A DNA stretch of 64,000 bases from Gammaproteobacteria bacterium (GTDB taxonomy: Bacteria; Pseudomonadota; Gammaproteobacteria; Pseudomonadales; Balneatricaceae), in NCBI GenBank assembly GCA_030748435.1, contig JASMLZ010000072.1, forward strand, positions 29,911-93,910, written 5' to 3'. A program made the position numbers and the translations under genes. Each line of letters begins with the position of its first letter. Within the stretch, counting starts at the first letter, position 1. The notes under the pieces are model-generated. The model had not been told where the DNA came from. It ran no database searches and worked only from the letters and a program-made list of their open reading frames with translations. This document shows, piece by piece, positions 9,549 through 22,258 of the stretch.

Positions 9549-11207
9549 CTAGTGCTGTTTACCCTGCATATCACGTTCAATACGCTTGGTAATAACATAT
9601 TGCTGAGCAATGGATAGTATGTTGTTAACTACCCAGTAAAGTACCAGACCAGCAGGGAACCACAGGAAGAAGAAGGTGAATACCAGCGGCAACATCTTCA
9701 TAATCTTGGCCTGCATGGGGTCAGGAGGTGTTGGGTTTAGCAACTGCTGGATAAACATGGTGGCTCCCATAACTACAGGCAGTACAAAAAATGGGTCTTG
9801 TACGGACAGGTCGGTAATCCACAGATAGAAGGGTGCATGGCGTAGTTCAACACTTTCCATCAGCATCCAGTAGAGGCCGATAAATACTGGCATCTGGATC
9901 AGGATGGGAAAGCAGCCACTTAGTGGGTTGGCTTTCTCGCGCTTATAAAGTTCCATCATACCCTGTGACATCTTTTGACGATCGTCACCATAGCGCTCTT
10001 TAAGCTTGGCAATTTCTGGTGCCAGAGCCCGCATTTTGGCCATTGAGCGATAGGAGATAGCAGATGGGTAGAAGAAAAATGCCTTCACACACAGGGTAAC
10101 CAGAATAATGGCCACACCCCAGTTGCCCACAAAGCCGTACATGGTGTTTAGCAACCAGAACAGAGGCTGGGCAATCCACCATAGCCAGCCATAGTCGACT
10201 ACCAAATCCAGATTTTCAGAAATAGCTTCCAAATCATCCTGAATTTTCGGACCCACATACAACTGAGCACTGGTACTGCCTTGCTGGCCAGGTTGCAGGT
10301 GCATGGCAGGGCTCACAAAACCGGCAATATAGTTGCCATTGCTGACGCGTGTACTGTAGGTGTGGTCTTGTTCAGAGTTAGGTACCCAAGCGCTAACAAA
10401 GTAGTGTTGTAACATGGCCACCCAACCACCCTTGGCGGTAGCCTTCAGGTTTTCTTCGTCCATGTCGTCAAAGTCATAACGCTTGTACTTTTCGTCATTC
10501 AAAGAGAAGGCAGGGCCGATATAAGCAGACATGCCCATACTGGTACTGGCTGTTGGGTCAGCGGAACGGTCGCGTTTTAGTTGACCAAATAGATTAGCAG
10601 ACCAGGGTTGGCTGGATTGGTTGTTAACCTTATAAGTTAATTTGATCAGATGGCTGCCACGGGTAAAGCTATATATCTTATCGATACGGGCGCCGTACTG
10701 GTCAGTAAATGACAGGGTGACATCCAGACTGTCCTCATTGTCACCCATGGTGTAGCTTGGCTGGCTAGCTTTATAGACAGGACGACTAACGGCGTCTGTA
10801 CCGTGACTGCCAACCAGACCACTTTGGGCAACATAGGTACGCTGTTGATTTTGTTCCAACAAAGTGAAAGGTACATCCGGATGATCCATCTCCGCCAAAT
10901 ACTTGGCTAAAGAAGCCTGAATGATATCACCGCCACGGGTATCGATGGTGACTTGCAGAGCATCCGTTGTAACATCAATCAATGTTGGTGATGCTAAACC
11001 GGTGTCAGTATGATTAGTACTGCTAACCACCTGATTGCCTGTATTGATAGCAAAATCAGTACTAACCGTGTCTTCCTGATAGGCAGAAACACTGGTGACC
11101 TGAGTTGGCTCGACACTGGTGGGACCGTAATCCTCGTTCCACTGCAGCATCATAATATAGGAAATGACACCAAGTGCGCCAATAAGTAGTATGCGTTGGA
11201 AGTCCAT
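9549..11207 (-). CDS. yidC: Membrane protein insertase YidC
   Basis: MDFQRILLIGALGVISYIMMLQWNEDYG...NPLSGCFPILIQMPVFIGLYWMLMESVELRHAPFYLWI. Confidence 0.97.
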   Translation of the reverse strand: MDFQRILLIGALGVISYIMMLQWNEDYGPTSVEPTQVTSVSAYQEDTVSTDFAINTGNQVVSSTNHTDTGLASPTLIDVTTDALQVTIDTRGGDIIQASLAKYLAEMDHPDVPFTLLEQNQQRTYVAQSGLVGSHGTDAVSRPVYKASQPSYTMGDNEDSLDVTLSFTDQYGARIDKIYSFTRGSHLIKLTYKVNNQSSQPWSANLFGQLKRDRSADPTASTSMGMSAYIGPAFSLNDEKYKRYDFDDMDEENLKATAKGGWVAMLQHYFVSAWVPNSEQDHTYSTRVSNGNYIAGFVSPAMHLQPGQQGSTSAQLYVGPKIQDDLEAISENLDLVVDYGWLWWIAQPLFWLLNTMYGFVGNWGVAIILVTLCVKAFFFYPSAISYRSMAKMRALAPEIAKLKERYGDDRQKMSQGMMELYKREKANPLSGCFPILIQMPVFIGLYWMLMESVELRHAPFYLWITDLSVQDPFFVLPVVMGATMFIQQLLNPTPPDPMQAKIMKMLPLVFTFFFLWFPAGLVLYWVVNNILSIAQQYVITKRIERDMQGKQH

Positions 11208-11294
11208 AGGGCGTTTCGTCTAGTGGTAATTAAACTGCTTTTTTAATTCAACCGTGATTATAGGGTCTGAAATACTGGTGGCAACCATAGGCGG

Positions 11295-11669
11295 CTATTT
11301 CTGAGGGCTTTGTTGCATTTTTTTAGCTAAACGGCGCCATTGTTTGTTAAAAAGCTTGTGTAATAAAGGCTTTTCCATCTCACCGAGACCTTTGCGAGCA
11401 AGAACAACAATATCTACTGGTGGTTGCAGAGGGTGTTCTAGAGTGCGAAAAGATTCCCGCAGAGTGCGCTTAATGCGGTTACGGTCAACGGCACGTTTAA
11501 CGTGCTTTTTGGCAATAACCAAGCCCAGACGAGAATGGGGCGTTTGTGCAGGGCGAGCTAATATTAGCAGGTGCTGATCAGAGACTTTAAAGTCAGCTTT
11601 ATCAAATACCCTTCGATAATCCCCGGCAGTTAACAGGCGTCGCTGCCGAGAAAAGTCGAATTCGTTCAT
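11295..11669 (-). CDS. rnpA: Ribonuclease P protein component
   Basis: FDFSRQRRLLTAGDYRRVF...AVDRNRIKRTLRESFR. Confidence 0.95.
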   Translation of the reverse strand: MNEFDFSRQRRLLTAGDYRRVFDKADFKVSDQHLLILARPAQTPHSRLGLVIAKKHVKRAVDRNRIKRTLRESFRTLEHPLQPPVDIVVLARKGLGEMEKPLLHKLFNKQWRRLAKKMQQSPQK

Positions 11670-11713
11670 AGCTAGTAGTGGTTTAAATGCTAACTAGCGT
11701 ATAGGCAATGAGC

Positions 11714-11848
11714 TTATGCGCTCAGACGCTTACGGCCTTTGGCACGACGAGCGTTAATTACCGCACGGCCGCCGGCAGTAGCCATACGGGCACGGAAACC
11801 GTGTGTGCGCTTGCGCTTCAGTACGCTGGGTTGAAACGTTCTTTTCAT
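11714..11848 (-). CDS. rpmH: 50S ribosomal protein L34
   Basis: [44 protein letters not shown] read from minus strand (below ORF-track size cutoff). Confidence 0.97.
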   Translation of the reverse strand: MKRTFQPSVLKRKRTHGFRARMATAGGRAVINARRAKGRKRLSA

Positions 11849-12082
11849 GATCGGTCTCGCTAAAAATAATTAAGTTAAAAGCCAATAAGGTCGGCGGTTC
11901 AAACTAGGCGCGCAATTATATGGAAATAATGCCCCCTGTGCAAGGTAATTTTGCATTTCTGCGAACACTTGATGGACTATTCTACTGTTCTTAACAGGGT
12001 GTTTTGTCTCTGGCTCGGTATTATAAACCTAATTAACTGATTATAATAAGGAAATATGTTTTTTTCAGAGTCCACTGATTGC

Positions 12083-12105
12083 TGTGGATAAGTGTCTGTG
12101 GATAA
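12083..12105 (-). promoter_or_regulatory. Two tandem perfect DnaA boxes upstream of dnaA
   Basis: TGTGGATAA at 12083-12091 and 12097-12105 (reverse complement TTATCCACA), 14-bp spacing. Confidence 0.8.
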
Positions 12106-12139
12106 TGTTAGAATCTACTACTATTTTTATGATTATCTG

Positions 12140-12247
12140 GTGTGTGTTATCAATTAGCTGAGTAACCATGATGTTGAGTCATTTTTTGTGCTGAGTCAGT
12201 CTGGGAAAGGGCTGCAGCCAAGTCATTAAGCTAATTGAAAACACCCT
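12140..12247. repeat. Intergenic repeat family B, copy 2, directly upstream of dnaA
   Basis: TCAATTAGCTGAGTAAC...TTAAGCTAATTGA inverted termini; similar to 1482-1629. Confidence 0.75.
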
Positions 12248-12275
12248 CTGGTCCTCTTGTCGGTAATTTATCAAT

Positions 12276-13739
12276 ATGTCCATGTCTTATTGGTCCCAAA
12301 TACTTGCTAGCTTGCAGTCTGAATTGCCGAGTCAGCCCTTTAATACCTGGGTTAAGCCTCTGCAAATGCAAGAGCAGGATTTGCACTTGCAGCTGTTGGC
12401 GCCAAACAAATTTTTCAAAAATTGGGTAGAGGACAAATATCTGTCGCGTATTCAGGAATTGGCACGAGAGCAATTTGGTTCCACTATGCAGGTAAGTTTG
12501 GGGGTTAGTCAGGTAAATAAAGCCAAGCCGTCCTTTTTGCATCAGGCAAAGTCCTCTGGCACGACTTCTGCACCACCCCCCGCTCCCCCATCAGCTTTTG
12601 AGCAACCAGCAACGACCTCTGCGGTTAATGCAGTAACTGCAGTAAGTAATGAGGTAACACCGCTGGAGGCTGGCTCGGCAACGGAGCGCAAGGTACAGGT
12701 AGACGGTTCTTTACGTCATCAGAGCTATCTTAACCGGGCTTTTACCTTTGCCAGCTTTGTGCAAGGTAAATCCAATCAGCTGGCTTTGGCTGCGGCCAAG
12801 CAGGTAGCGGAAAACCCCGGTAGTTCCTATAATCCCCTGTTCCTATATGGTGGTGTAGGCTTGGGTAAAACGCATTTGATGCATGCGGTTGGTGCTGCCT
12901 TATTAGAGCATAATCCTCATGCCAAGGTGGTATATCTGCACTCTGAGCGGTTTGTGGCAGATATGGTAAAAGCCCTACAGTTAAACGCCATAAATGATTT
13001 TAAGCGCTTCTACCGTTCCGTTGATGCGTTGTTAATTGATGATATCCAGTTTTTTGCCGGCAAAGAGCGGTCGCAAGAAGAGTTTTTCCATACTTTTAAT
13101 GCGCTGTTGGAAAGTGGTCAGCAAATGATTCTTACCTGTGATCGCTATCCCAAGGAAATAGAGGGCCTGGAGGAGCGTTTAAAGTCCCGTTTTGGTTGGG
13201 GTTTGCCCGTTGCTGTGGAGCCTCCTGAATTGGAAACAAGGGTGGCTATTTTGCTAAAGAAAGCGCAAGAAGCAGGTGTTTACCTGCCAGAAAATGCAGC
13301 TTTTTTTCTGGCCAAGCGCATTCGCTCTAATGTGCGCGAACTGGAAGGTGCGTTAAAGCGTGTTATTGCTAATGCCCACTTTACTGGTGAAGCTATCAGT
13401 GAAGCTTTTGTACAAGAGTCCCTAAAAGACCTGCTGGCCCTGCAAGACAAGCAGGTAAGTATTGATAATATTCAAAAGACAGTGGCTGGTTATTATAAAA
13501 TACGGGTGGCGGATATTCTTTCCAAACGACGCACCCGTTCTGTAGCAAGGCCTCGGCAGCTAGCTATGGCACTGGCTAAAGAGCTCACCAACCATAGTTA
13601 CCCCGAAATAGGTGATGCTTTTGGTGGTAGGGATCATACCACTGTATTGCATGCCTGCAGAAAAATAAAAGAGTTGCGCGATATGGATCGCGAAATACAT
13701 GATGATTATGCTAATTTATATCGTACACTTACGGTATAA
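12276..13739 (+). CDS. dnaA: Chromosomal replication initiator DnaA
   Basis: [60 protein letters not shown]. Confidence 0.98.
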   Translation: MSMSYWSQILASLQSELPSQPFNTWVKPLQMQEQDLHLQLLAPNKFFKNWVEDKYLSRIQELAREQFGSTMQVSLGVSQVNKAKPSFLHQAKSSGTTSAPPPAPPSAFEQPATTSAVNAVTAVSNEVTPLEAGSATERKVQVDGSLRHQSYLNRAFTFASFVQGKSNQLALAAAKQVAENPGSSYNPLFLYGGVGLGKTHLMHAVGAALLEHNPHAKVVYLHSERFVADMVKALQLNAINDFKRFYRSVDALLIDDIQFFAGKERSQEEFFHTFNALLESGQQMILTCDRYPKEIEGLEERLKSRFGWGLPVAVEPPELETRVAILLKKAQEAGVYLPENAAFFLAKRIRSNVRELEGALKRVIANAHFTGEAISEAFVQESLKDLLALQDKQVSIDNIQKTVAGYYKIRVADILSKRRTRSVARPRQLAMALAKELTNHSYPEIGDAFGGRDHTTVLHACRKIKELRDMDREIHDDYANLYRTLTV

Positions 13740-13769
13740 AAATCGGTTTAACCTTAACAGGAAAGTTGT

Positions 13770-14873
13770 ATGAAATTTACTATTAGCCGCGAAGCTTTAT
13801 TGACACCACTGGTATTAGTGGCGGGCGTTGTTGAGCGTCGCCAAACCTTACCTATCTTGGCCAATATATTGTTGGTAGTAGAAGATAAGCAACTTAGTCT
13901 TACGGGCACTGATCTGGAAGTTGAACTGGTGGGTCGTGCCTTACTGGAAGAGGAAGCAGTATCAGGCAGTGTTACTGTGCCGGCACGTAAGCTTTTGGAT
14001 ATTTGTAAATCCTTGCCTGATCATGCGGTAATCGAAATCAGTCAACAAGATGATCAGATATATGTGCGTTCGGCCCGCAGTAAGTTTAAGTTATCCACAT
14101 TGCCAGCCGCTGACTTTCCCAATGTGGAAGACAGCCCCGAGTCCTTCGAGTTTGAGCTGCCTCAAAGCAGCCTGAAGAGTCTGATTGATAAAACAGGTTT
14201 TGCTATGGCGCAACAGGATGTGCGTTATTACCTGAATGGCATGTTGTTTGAGATCAAGGCCAGTCAGCTGCGCACGGTTGCCACTGACGGCCATCGTCTG
14301 GCTACCAGTGTGACCCCGATAGCCTTGCCGGAACAGGCTGGACAACAGCTTATTGTGCCGCGCAAAGGTGTGCTGGAATTAGCGCGTTTAATGAATGATG
14401 AAGAGGCCACTGTTAAATTGGTGATCGGTGCCAGTCATGTGCGAGCATTTACCCAGGATTTTATTTTCACTTCTAAGCTTGTTGATGGCAAGTTCCCCGA
14501 TTATGAGCGCGTTTTGCCCAAAAATGGCGACAAGATCGTGCTAATTGACCGATTGGCTATGCGTGGTGTTCTAAGCCGTGCAGCGATTCTTTCCAATGAG
14601 AAATATCGCGGTGTTAGGGTCACCCTGAGCGACACTAACCTGCAGGTTGTAGCCAATAATCCGGAGCAGGAAGAAGCGGAAGAAAATCTGATGGTTGATT
14701 ATCAGGGTGCACAAATCGAGATTGGCTTTAATGTAGGCTATGTGCTTGATGTATTGAGTGTTTTGACTAGTAGTGATGTTAAAATAACGCTCAGTGATGC
14801 CAATTCCAGTGCCCTTCTGTCTGATGGTGATGAGGGCGATGCGCAGTACGTCATTATGCCTATGCGTTTGTAA
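13770..14873 (+). CDS. dnaN: DNA polymerase III beta sliding clamp
   Basis: MKFTISREALLTPLVLVAGVVERRQTLPILANILL...YVIMPMRL. Confidence 0.98.
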   Translation: MKFTISREALLTPLVLVAGVVERRQTLPILANILLVVEDKQLSLTGTDLEVELVGRALLEEEAVSGSVTVPARKLLDICKSLPDHAVIEISQQDDQIYVRSARSKFKLSTLPAADFPNVEDSPESFEFELPQSSLKSLIDKTGFAMAQQDVRYYLNGMLFEIKASQLRTVATDGHRLATSVTPIALPEQAGQQLIVPRKGVLELARLMNDEEATVKLVIGASHVRAFTQDFIFTSKLVDGKFPDYERVLPKNGDKIVLIDRLAMRGVLSRAAILSNEKYRGVRVTLSDTNLQVVANNPEQEEAEENLMVDYQGAQIEIGFNVGYVLDVLSVLTSSDVKITLSDANSSALLSDGDEGDAQYVIMPMRL

Positions 14874-14969
14874 TTGCCTGTTTGTATCATGCTTCAGAAG
14901 GCTTTGAATAGTCTGCCCAAAGGTGCCTTTTGCCCATGATATCCACAATTTTATCCACAGAGGCTTCTG

Positions 14970-16073
14970 GTGTCTATTAAGCACTTAACGGTGCAGGATC
15001 TGCGTAATTTACAGCAGGTGGACATGCAACCTGATGCTGGCATTAATATTATCACTGGTGCCAATGCCAGTGGTAAAACCAGTTTACTGGAAGCTATTCA
15101 TATGCTGGCTTTGGCCCGATCCTTTCGCAGCCATCGCCTGGCTTCGGTCATTACGGCAGGAAGTTCAGCTTGCCAGTTATTTGCTCGTATTGACGCGCCT
15201 GGCGGCGGTAGCATACCTCTGGGTATGTCACGTCGTTTGGATGGTGAGCATCAAATACGCCTTAATGGAGAAACTCTGCGCTCTACATCTGAGTTGGCCA
15301 TGTTACTGCCGGTACAGGTTATTGCTCCCGCAGGCACAGGCTTGTTGGATGCTAGTCCCGGGGCACGCAGGCAGTTTTTAGACTGGGGAGCCTTCCACCA
15401 TGATGAACGCTTTTATGGACTCTGGAAACAGGCTCAGAGGCTCTTAAAACAAAGGAATAGTAGTCTAAAATGTGGTACCATGGAGGCTTCTGTAAGGGCT
15501 AGTTTTGAGCCCGCCTTGGTAAGGGTCTCAGAGCAGTTGGATATGCTCAGAAAGGCCTATTTGGAAGCGCTGGAGCCATTGTTCTTTGCCAGTCTGGAAA
15601 ATATAGTAGTCATACCCGAGTTAAATCTCAGTTACTACCGGGGCTGGAATAAAGATAAGTCTCTGGTCAGTGTCTTGGACGAAACGTTGGAGCGGGATAA
15701 ACAGTTTGGCTATACCCAGCGAGGGCCTCAGCGTGCAGATTTGCGTTTTACCGTACAGGGAGTGAATGCTGCCGAGCGCCTGTCTCGTGGACAGCAAAAG
15801 CTGGTGACCATTGCTTTGCGCTTGGCACAAGGGCAGTTGTTAAGCCTGTGCGGGCAACGGCGCTGTTTGTTTTTGGTAGATGATTTGGCTGCTGAGCTGG
15901 ACCAAAATCATTTGCGCCAGGTCTGTGAGCAATTGGTGGCTATAGATTCACAAGTGTTTGTTACTGCGGTTAAAGCCAGTGAATTGCTGGATGTTTGGCC
16001 GCAAGGTACGTCCTTGGCTCATTTCACTATTGAGCAAGGTAAAGTGGTTGCCGGTCATAAAGCGGCGCAATAA
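14970..16073 (+). CDS. recF: DNA replication/repair protein RecF
   Basis: ITGANASGKTSLLEAIHMLALARSFRS, LSRGQQKLVTIALRLAQ. Confidence 0.96.
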   Translation: MSIKHLTVQDLRNLQQVDMQPDAGINIITGANASGKTSLLEAIHMLALARSFRSHRLASVITAGSSACQLFARIDAPGGGSIPLGMSRRLDGEHQIRLNGETLRSTSELAMLLPVQVIAPAGTGLLDASPGARRQFLDWGAFHHDERFYGLWKQAQRLLKQRNSSLKCGTMEASVRASFEPALVRVSEQLDMLRKAYLEALEPLFFASLENIVVIPELNLSYYRGWNKDKSLVSVLDETLERDKQFGYTQRGPQRADLRFTVQGVNAAERLSRGQQKLVTIALRLAQGQLLSLCGQRRCLFLVDDLAAELDQNHLRQVCEQLVAIDSQVFVTAVKASELLDVWPQGTSLAHFTIEQGKVVAGHKAAQ

Positions 16074-16129
16074 TTAAATTGATTGGTGCCCTGAAGGGGT
16101 GCCTTAACTTGGATGTTGGAGCTATATAG

Positions 16130-18547
<2,418 letters not shown>

Positions 18548-18577
18548 TTAAGCTATACCCTTAATAGCTCCATCAAT

Positions 18578-18606
18578 AAAAACCACCTTATAAGGTGGTT
18601 TTTTTA
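18578..18606 (+). terminator. Rho-independent terminator of gyrB
   Basis: AAAACCACCTTATAAGGTGGTTTTTTTA. Confidence 0.85.
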
Positions 18607-18632
18607 TGGGTCAACTTTGTCATTGCCTTTAA

Positions 18633-18840
18633 TCTAAAAACCTCAGCCGGCCCTTATATCTCTCGTAAGGTGTTGAAATGCTATTAAAGTGGCCGGTGAT
18701 TCTATTTGTGCTGAAGGCTTTGCGTTGGACCCATATACACAATCATCGTTGTCATTCCTCGCTCTTGCCAGGGGCTACTTGTCTGCGAGGAGTGTCTTGT
18801 CTTGCGGCCCTGTTTCTTAGACTTAACTGAGGCCTTTCGG
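18633..18840 (-). repeat. Intergenic repeat family A, copy 3 (diverged, about 208 bp, inverted orientation)
   Basis: Minus strand GGCCTCAGTTAAG...GGGCCGCAAGACAAG...CCTCGCAGACAAG...CTGGCAAGAGCG...CAACGATG...AATAGAATCACCGGCCACTTTAATAGCATTTCAACACCTTACGAGAGATATAAG...GCTGAGGTTTTTAGA. Confidence 0.8.
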
Positions 18841-18865
18841 TTTAATTAGCCGTCTGGCCTTGATA

Positions 18866-18881
18866 TGTTCCACGTGAAACA
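18866..18881. promoter_or_regulatory. parS: parS-like ParB binding site 1
   Basis: TGTTCCACGTGAAACA, matches the chromosomal parS consensus TGTTNCACGTGAAACA. Confidence 0.85.
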
Positions 18882-18958
18882 CTGGGTAAAAGGTTTTCCA
18901 TCTATTCCATATGGTTTGATACAAGCTTGGATTGGTACTGGTTATTATTGGTTATAAA

Positions 18959-18986
18959 TAAAAAAGCCGTGCAATTTGCACGGCTG
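18959..18986 (-). terminator. Rho-independent terminator of glyQS
   Basis: Minus strand AGCCGTGCAAATTGCACGGCTTTTTTATTTA. Confidence 0.85.
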
Positions 18987-18987
18987 A

Positions 18988-19003
18988 TGTTCCACGTGAA
19001 ACA
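18988..19003. promoter_or_regulatory. parS: parS-like ParB binding site 2
   Basis: TGTTCCACGTGAAACA, identical to 18866-18881. Confidence 0.85.
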
Positions 19004-19017
19004 TTGGCTTCTGGTTT

Positions 19018-21069
19018 TTACTGCGCCAAAAGAGCGATATCAGCAACACGCGCTAGTTCAGTTTGGATGCCAGACAGTAAAGCTAGCCGATTATTCTTAA
19101 CGGATTCATCATCAGCCATTACCATGGTGCTGGCAAAAAAGGCTTCCAAAGGGTCAGCTAGATTGGCTAAAGCAGATAAAGTGGATTGATAATCACCTTT
19201 AGCAATACTGATTTGGTTAGCCTGGCTGACTTGGATTAAAGCTTGATTAAGAGCTTTTTCATCAGCTTCAACCAGCAGTTTCGCATCAATATGGTCGTTA
19301 CCATTGCCATTCTTCAACAATATATTACTAACACGCTTGTTAGCCTCAGCGAGACTACCGGATGAAGCCAGGGTCAGAAAATGGTTTACAGCCTTCACTC
19401 GGCGATCAAAATCTAAAGGCGAAGATGGTTTATTGGCATTTACTGCCAAGTAAACCTCCGCTTTGATATCTTGATCATCATAGTAGGCGCGCAAGCGCTC
19501 GATAATAAAACTATGTAACTGATTGCGAGTGGTATCTCGATCCTGCTTTAAATTGACATGCAAGCTATAGGCATTATTAATTAAGGCTAATAAATCCAGT
19601 TCCAGCTCTTGTTCGATCATAATTCGCAACAGGCCAACCGTGGCGCGGCGCAGGGCATAGGGGTCTTTGCTGCCTGTTGGTGGTTGTTTTATACCAAACA
19701 GCCCAACCAATGTGTCCAGGCGGTCAGCTAAAGCCAGAGCGCTGGCTTCGAGTGATTGTGGCAGCTTGTCGCCAGCAAATTTGGGCCAGTAATGCTGTTC
19801 AATGGCCTCAGCCGTAATGGTATCTTCACCATCGTTAAGCGCATATACATGCCCCATCAGGCCCTGCAAGTCGCCAAATTCGAGCACCATTTCTGTATTA
19901 AGGTCTGCCTTGGCCAGCAAACCGGCACGTGTTGCTTGGTCAGCATTAGCACCAATTTGGTTGGCGATAGTGCCAGCCAAAGCGGCAATACGGTGGGTTT
20001 TGTCGGCCAAGCTGCCAAGATCTGCCTGAAATACGACTTTTTCCAATGCTGGATTACGACTTTCCAGTGTTGTTTTTTTGTCAGTCTCAAAGAAGAATGC
20101 TGCATCAGCTAAGCGAGGACGGATAACACGTTCATTGCCGGCGATCACGGACTCAGGGCTCTTGCTAATCAGGTTACTAACAGTAATAAAATAAGGTTGT
20201 ATTTCACCCTTGTTATCGACTAGGTGGAAGTATTTCTGATGTTCAGCCATAGATGATACTAAGGCTTGTGCGGGTATGGCCAAAAATGCTTCGTCAAATT
20301 TGCCACACAAACAAACTGGCCATTCCACCAGAGCAGAAACTTCATTTAACAGGTTTTCATTTATCACTGCTTGAGCACCGACTTTGGCGGCTTGCTCGGC
20401 AACCTGGGTGCGTATAATTTGTTTGCGCTCATCTATGTCGACAATCACTTTACCCTGATTGCGTAGTTGTTGGGCGTAGGTCTTGGGGCTGTCGATGGTA
20501 ATGGACTCAAGGCAGTGGAAGCGGTGGCCACGGGTCTGGTTACCATTATTTAAGTTAAATAGAGAACAGTCTACCAGAGTCTCACCCAGCATTAGGATAA
20601 ACCATTGCACAGGGCGCACAAACTCAGCTCGAGATTGGCCCCATCGCATACGCTTGGCAATGGGAAGGTCTGCTAGTGCTTGTTCAATGACTGCCGCAAG
20701 TAGACTCTTGGTGCTGGCACCGGCAACCTGTTTGTCAAAGCTATAATACTGGCCTTTTTCGGTATCGATAACGGCCAGTTCAGACAGTTCAACACCGCAT
20801 GATCTGGCAAAGCCTTGCGCCGCTTTTTCGGGTGCAGAAAGAGACGGGCCGCGCCGGCTCTCTTGACGATCGTCTTGCTGTAGCTGTAGCTGATCGATAA
20901 TAACCGTTAGGCGTCTGGGAGTAGCGTAAGCAGTCACTTCGCCATGTGCCAGACTTAACTGTGCCAACTGTTTTACTATGCTATCACGCAGAGCATTTTG
21001 TAGTGTCTGTAAGGATTTTGGCGGCAGTTCTTCTGTGCCTAACTCAAACAGAAAATCAGCGTGTGACAT
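19018..21069 (-). CDS. glyS: Glycyl-tRNA synthetase beta subunit
   Basis: [23 protein letters not shown]...GIKQPPTGSKDPYALRRATVGLLRI. Confidence 0.97.
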   Translation of the reverse strand: MSHADFLFELGTEELPPKSLQTLQNALRDSIVKQLAQLSLAHGEVTAYATPRRLTVIIDQLQLQQDDRQESRRGPSLSAPEKAAQGFARSCGVELSELAVIDTEKGQYYSFDKQVAGASTKSLLAAVIEQALADLPIAKRMRWGQSRAEFVRPVQWFILMLGETLVDCSLFNLNNGNQTRGHRFHCLESITIDSPKTYAQQLRNQGKVIVDIDERKQIIRTQVAEQAAKVGAQAVINENLLNEVSALVEWPVCLCGKFDEAFLAIPAQALVSSMAEHQKYFHLVDNKGEIQPYFITVSNLISKSPESVIAGNERVIRPRLADAAFFFETDKKTTLESRNPALEKVVFQADLGSLADKTHRIAALAGTIANQIGANADQATRAGLLAKADLNTEMVLEFGDLQGLMGHVYALNDGEDTITAEAIEQHYWPKFAGDKLPQSLEASALALADRLDTLVGLFGIKQPPTGSKDPYALRRATVGLLRIMIEQELELDLLALINNAYSLHVNLKQDRDTTRNQLHSFIIERLRAYYDDQDIKAEVYLAVNANKPSSPLDFDRRVKAVNHFLTLASSGSLAEANKRVSNILLKNGNGNDHIDAKLLVEADEKALNQALIQVSQANQISIAKGDYQSTLSALANLADPLEAFFASTMVMADDESVKNNRLALLSGIQTELARVADIALLAQ

Positions 21070-22013
21070 TAGGCTTGCTCCTCATCATTTAACAGTTCGG
21101 CTCTGAGTTCAGGGCTAGCCAAAGGGAAACCCAAAGCTTTGCGGGCAGCATAATATTCGTGAGCCACTTGTCGGGCCATGGTGCGCACGCGCAATATATA
21201 GCGTTGACGCTCAGTCACGGAGATAGCATGACGGGCGTCTAGCAGGTTGAAAGTATGAGAGGCTTTTAAGACTAACTCGTAAGCTGGTATTGGTAGGTGC
21301 GCGGTCACCAGCTTTTCGCATTCGCTTTCATAGTGGTCAAAATTGGAAAATAAAGTAGGCACATGGGCGTGGTCAAAGTTGAAAGTAGACATTTCAACTT
21401 CCTGCTGATGATAAATATCGCCATAGCTTACGACTTCGCCATCTTGCGTGCGGCTCCAGACCAAATCATAAACGCTGTTAACGTTCTGTAGATACATAGC
21501 TATGCGTTCAAGACCAATAGTGATCTCACCCATAACAGGATAGCACTCCAAGCCACCAGCTTGCTGAAAATAGGTAAACTGGGAAACTTCCATGCCATTC
21601 AACCAGACTTCCCAGCCTAAACCCCAGGCACCAAGCGTAGGTGATTCCCAGTTATCTTCCACAAAGCGAATATCGTGAACTTCTGGATCAATGCCCAGGT
21701 GTTTCAAGCAGTCTAGATACATGTCCTGAAAGTTATCAGGCGACGGCTTGATAACTACTTGAAATTGAAAGTAATGTTGCAGGCGATTAGGGTTTTCACC
21801 ATAACGGCCGTCGGTAGGTCGGCGGCTAGGCTGAACATAGGCAGAGCGCCAGGTTTCTGGTCCAATGGCCTTCAAAAAGGTGGCAGGGTGAAAGGTACCC
21901 GCGCCCACTTCCATATCCAGAGGCTGCATGATATTACAGCCCTTGTCTGACCAGAATTGTTGTAAGGCAAATATTAGACCCTGAAAAGTGCCGCTATCGG
22001 TAGTAGTATCCAC
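21069..22013 (-). CDS. glyQ: Glycyl-tRNA synthetase alpha subunit
   Basis: [45 protein letters not shown]. Confidence 0.97.
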   Translation of the reverse strand: MDTTTDSGTFQGLIFALQQFWSDKGCNIMQPLDMEVGAGTFHPATFLKAIGPETWRSAYVQPSRRPTDGRYGENPNRLQHYFQFQVVIKPSPDNFQDMYLDCLKHLGIDPEVHDIRFVEDNWESPTLGAWGLGWEVWLNGMEVSQFTYFQQAGGLECYPVMGEITIGLERIAMYLQNVNSVYDLVWSRTQDGEVVSYGDIYHQQEVEMSTFNFDHAHVPTLFSNFDHYESECEKLVTAHLPIPAYELVLKASHTFNLLDARHAISVTERQRYILRVRTMARQVAHEYYAARKALGFPLASPELRAELLNDEEQA

Positions 22014-22258
22014 GCTGTCAAATCCACTTTTGACGGTTAATCGAGTCAGCCCCTAAGTGGGCTAAAATAAAAGGCGGTATTATACCCTATTCAAGATTTT
22101 GGCGCATGAAGTTGAGTGCTTCTACAAGGGCAAAATAACCTAAAAATGCCACTAAGTCAGGTTTATTGTGCCTAAAATAATGGAAATCGGTAAAGCGAGG
22201 AGTGTACGTCCAATAAGGGTGGTATGATAGGTTTTCCGCTGTTTTGTATATTTGTTCT

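Noticed and set aside
14091-14959. Perfect DnaA boxes TTATCCACA at 14091-14099 (inside dnaN) and 14951-14959 (dnaN-recF gap)
   Set aside because: Real 9-mers but isolated; too few and too spaced to call a cluster, though they could contribute to local DnaA binding
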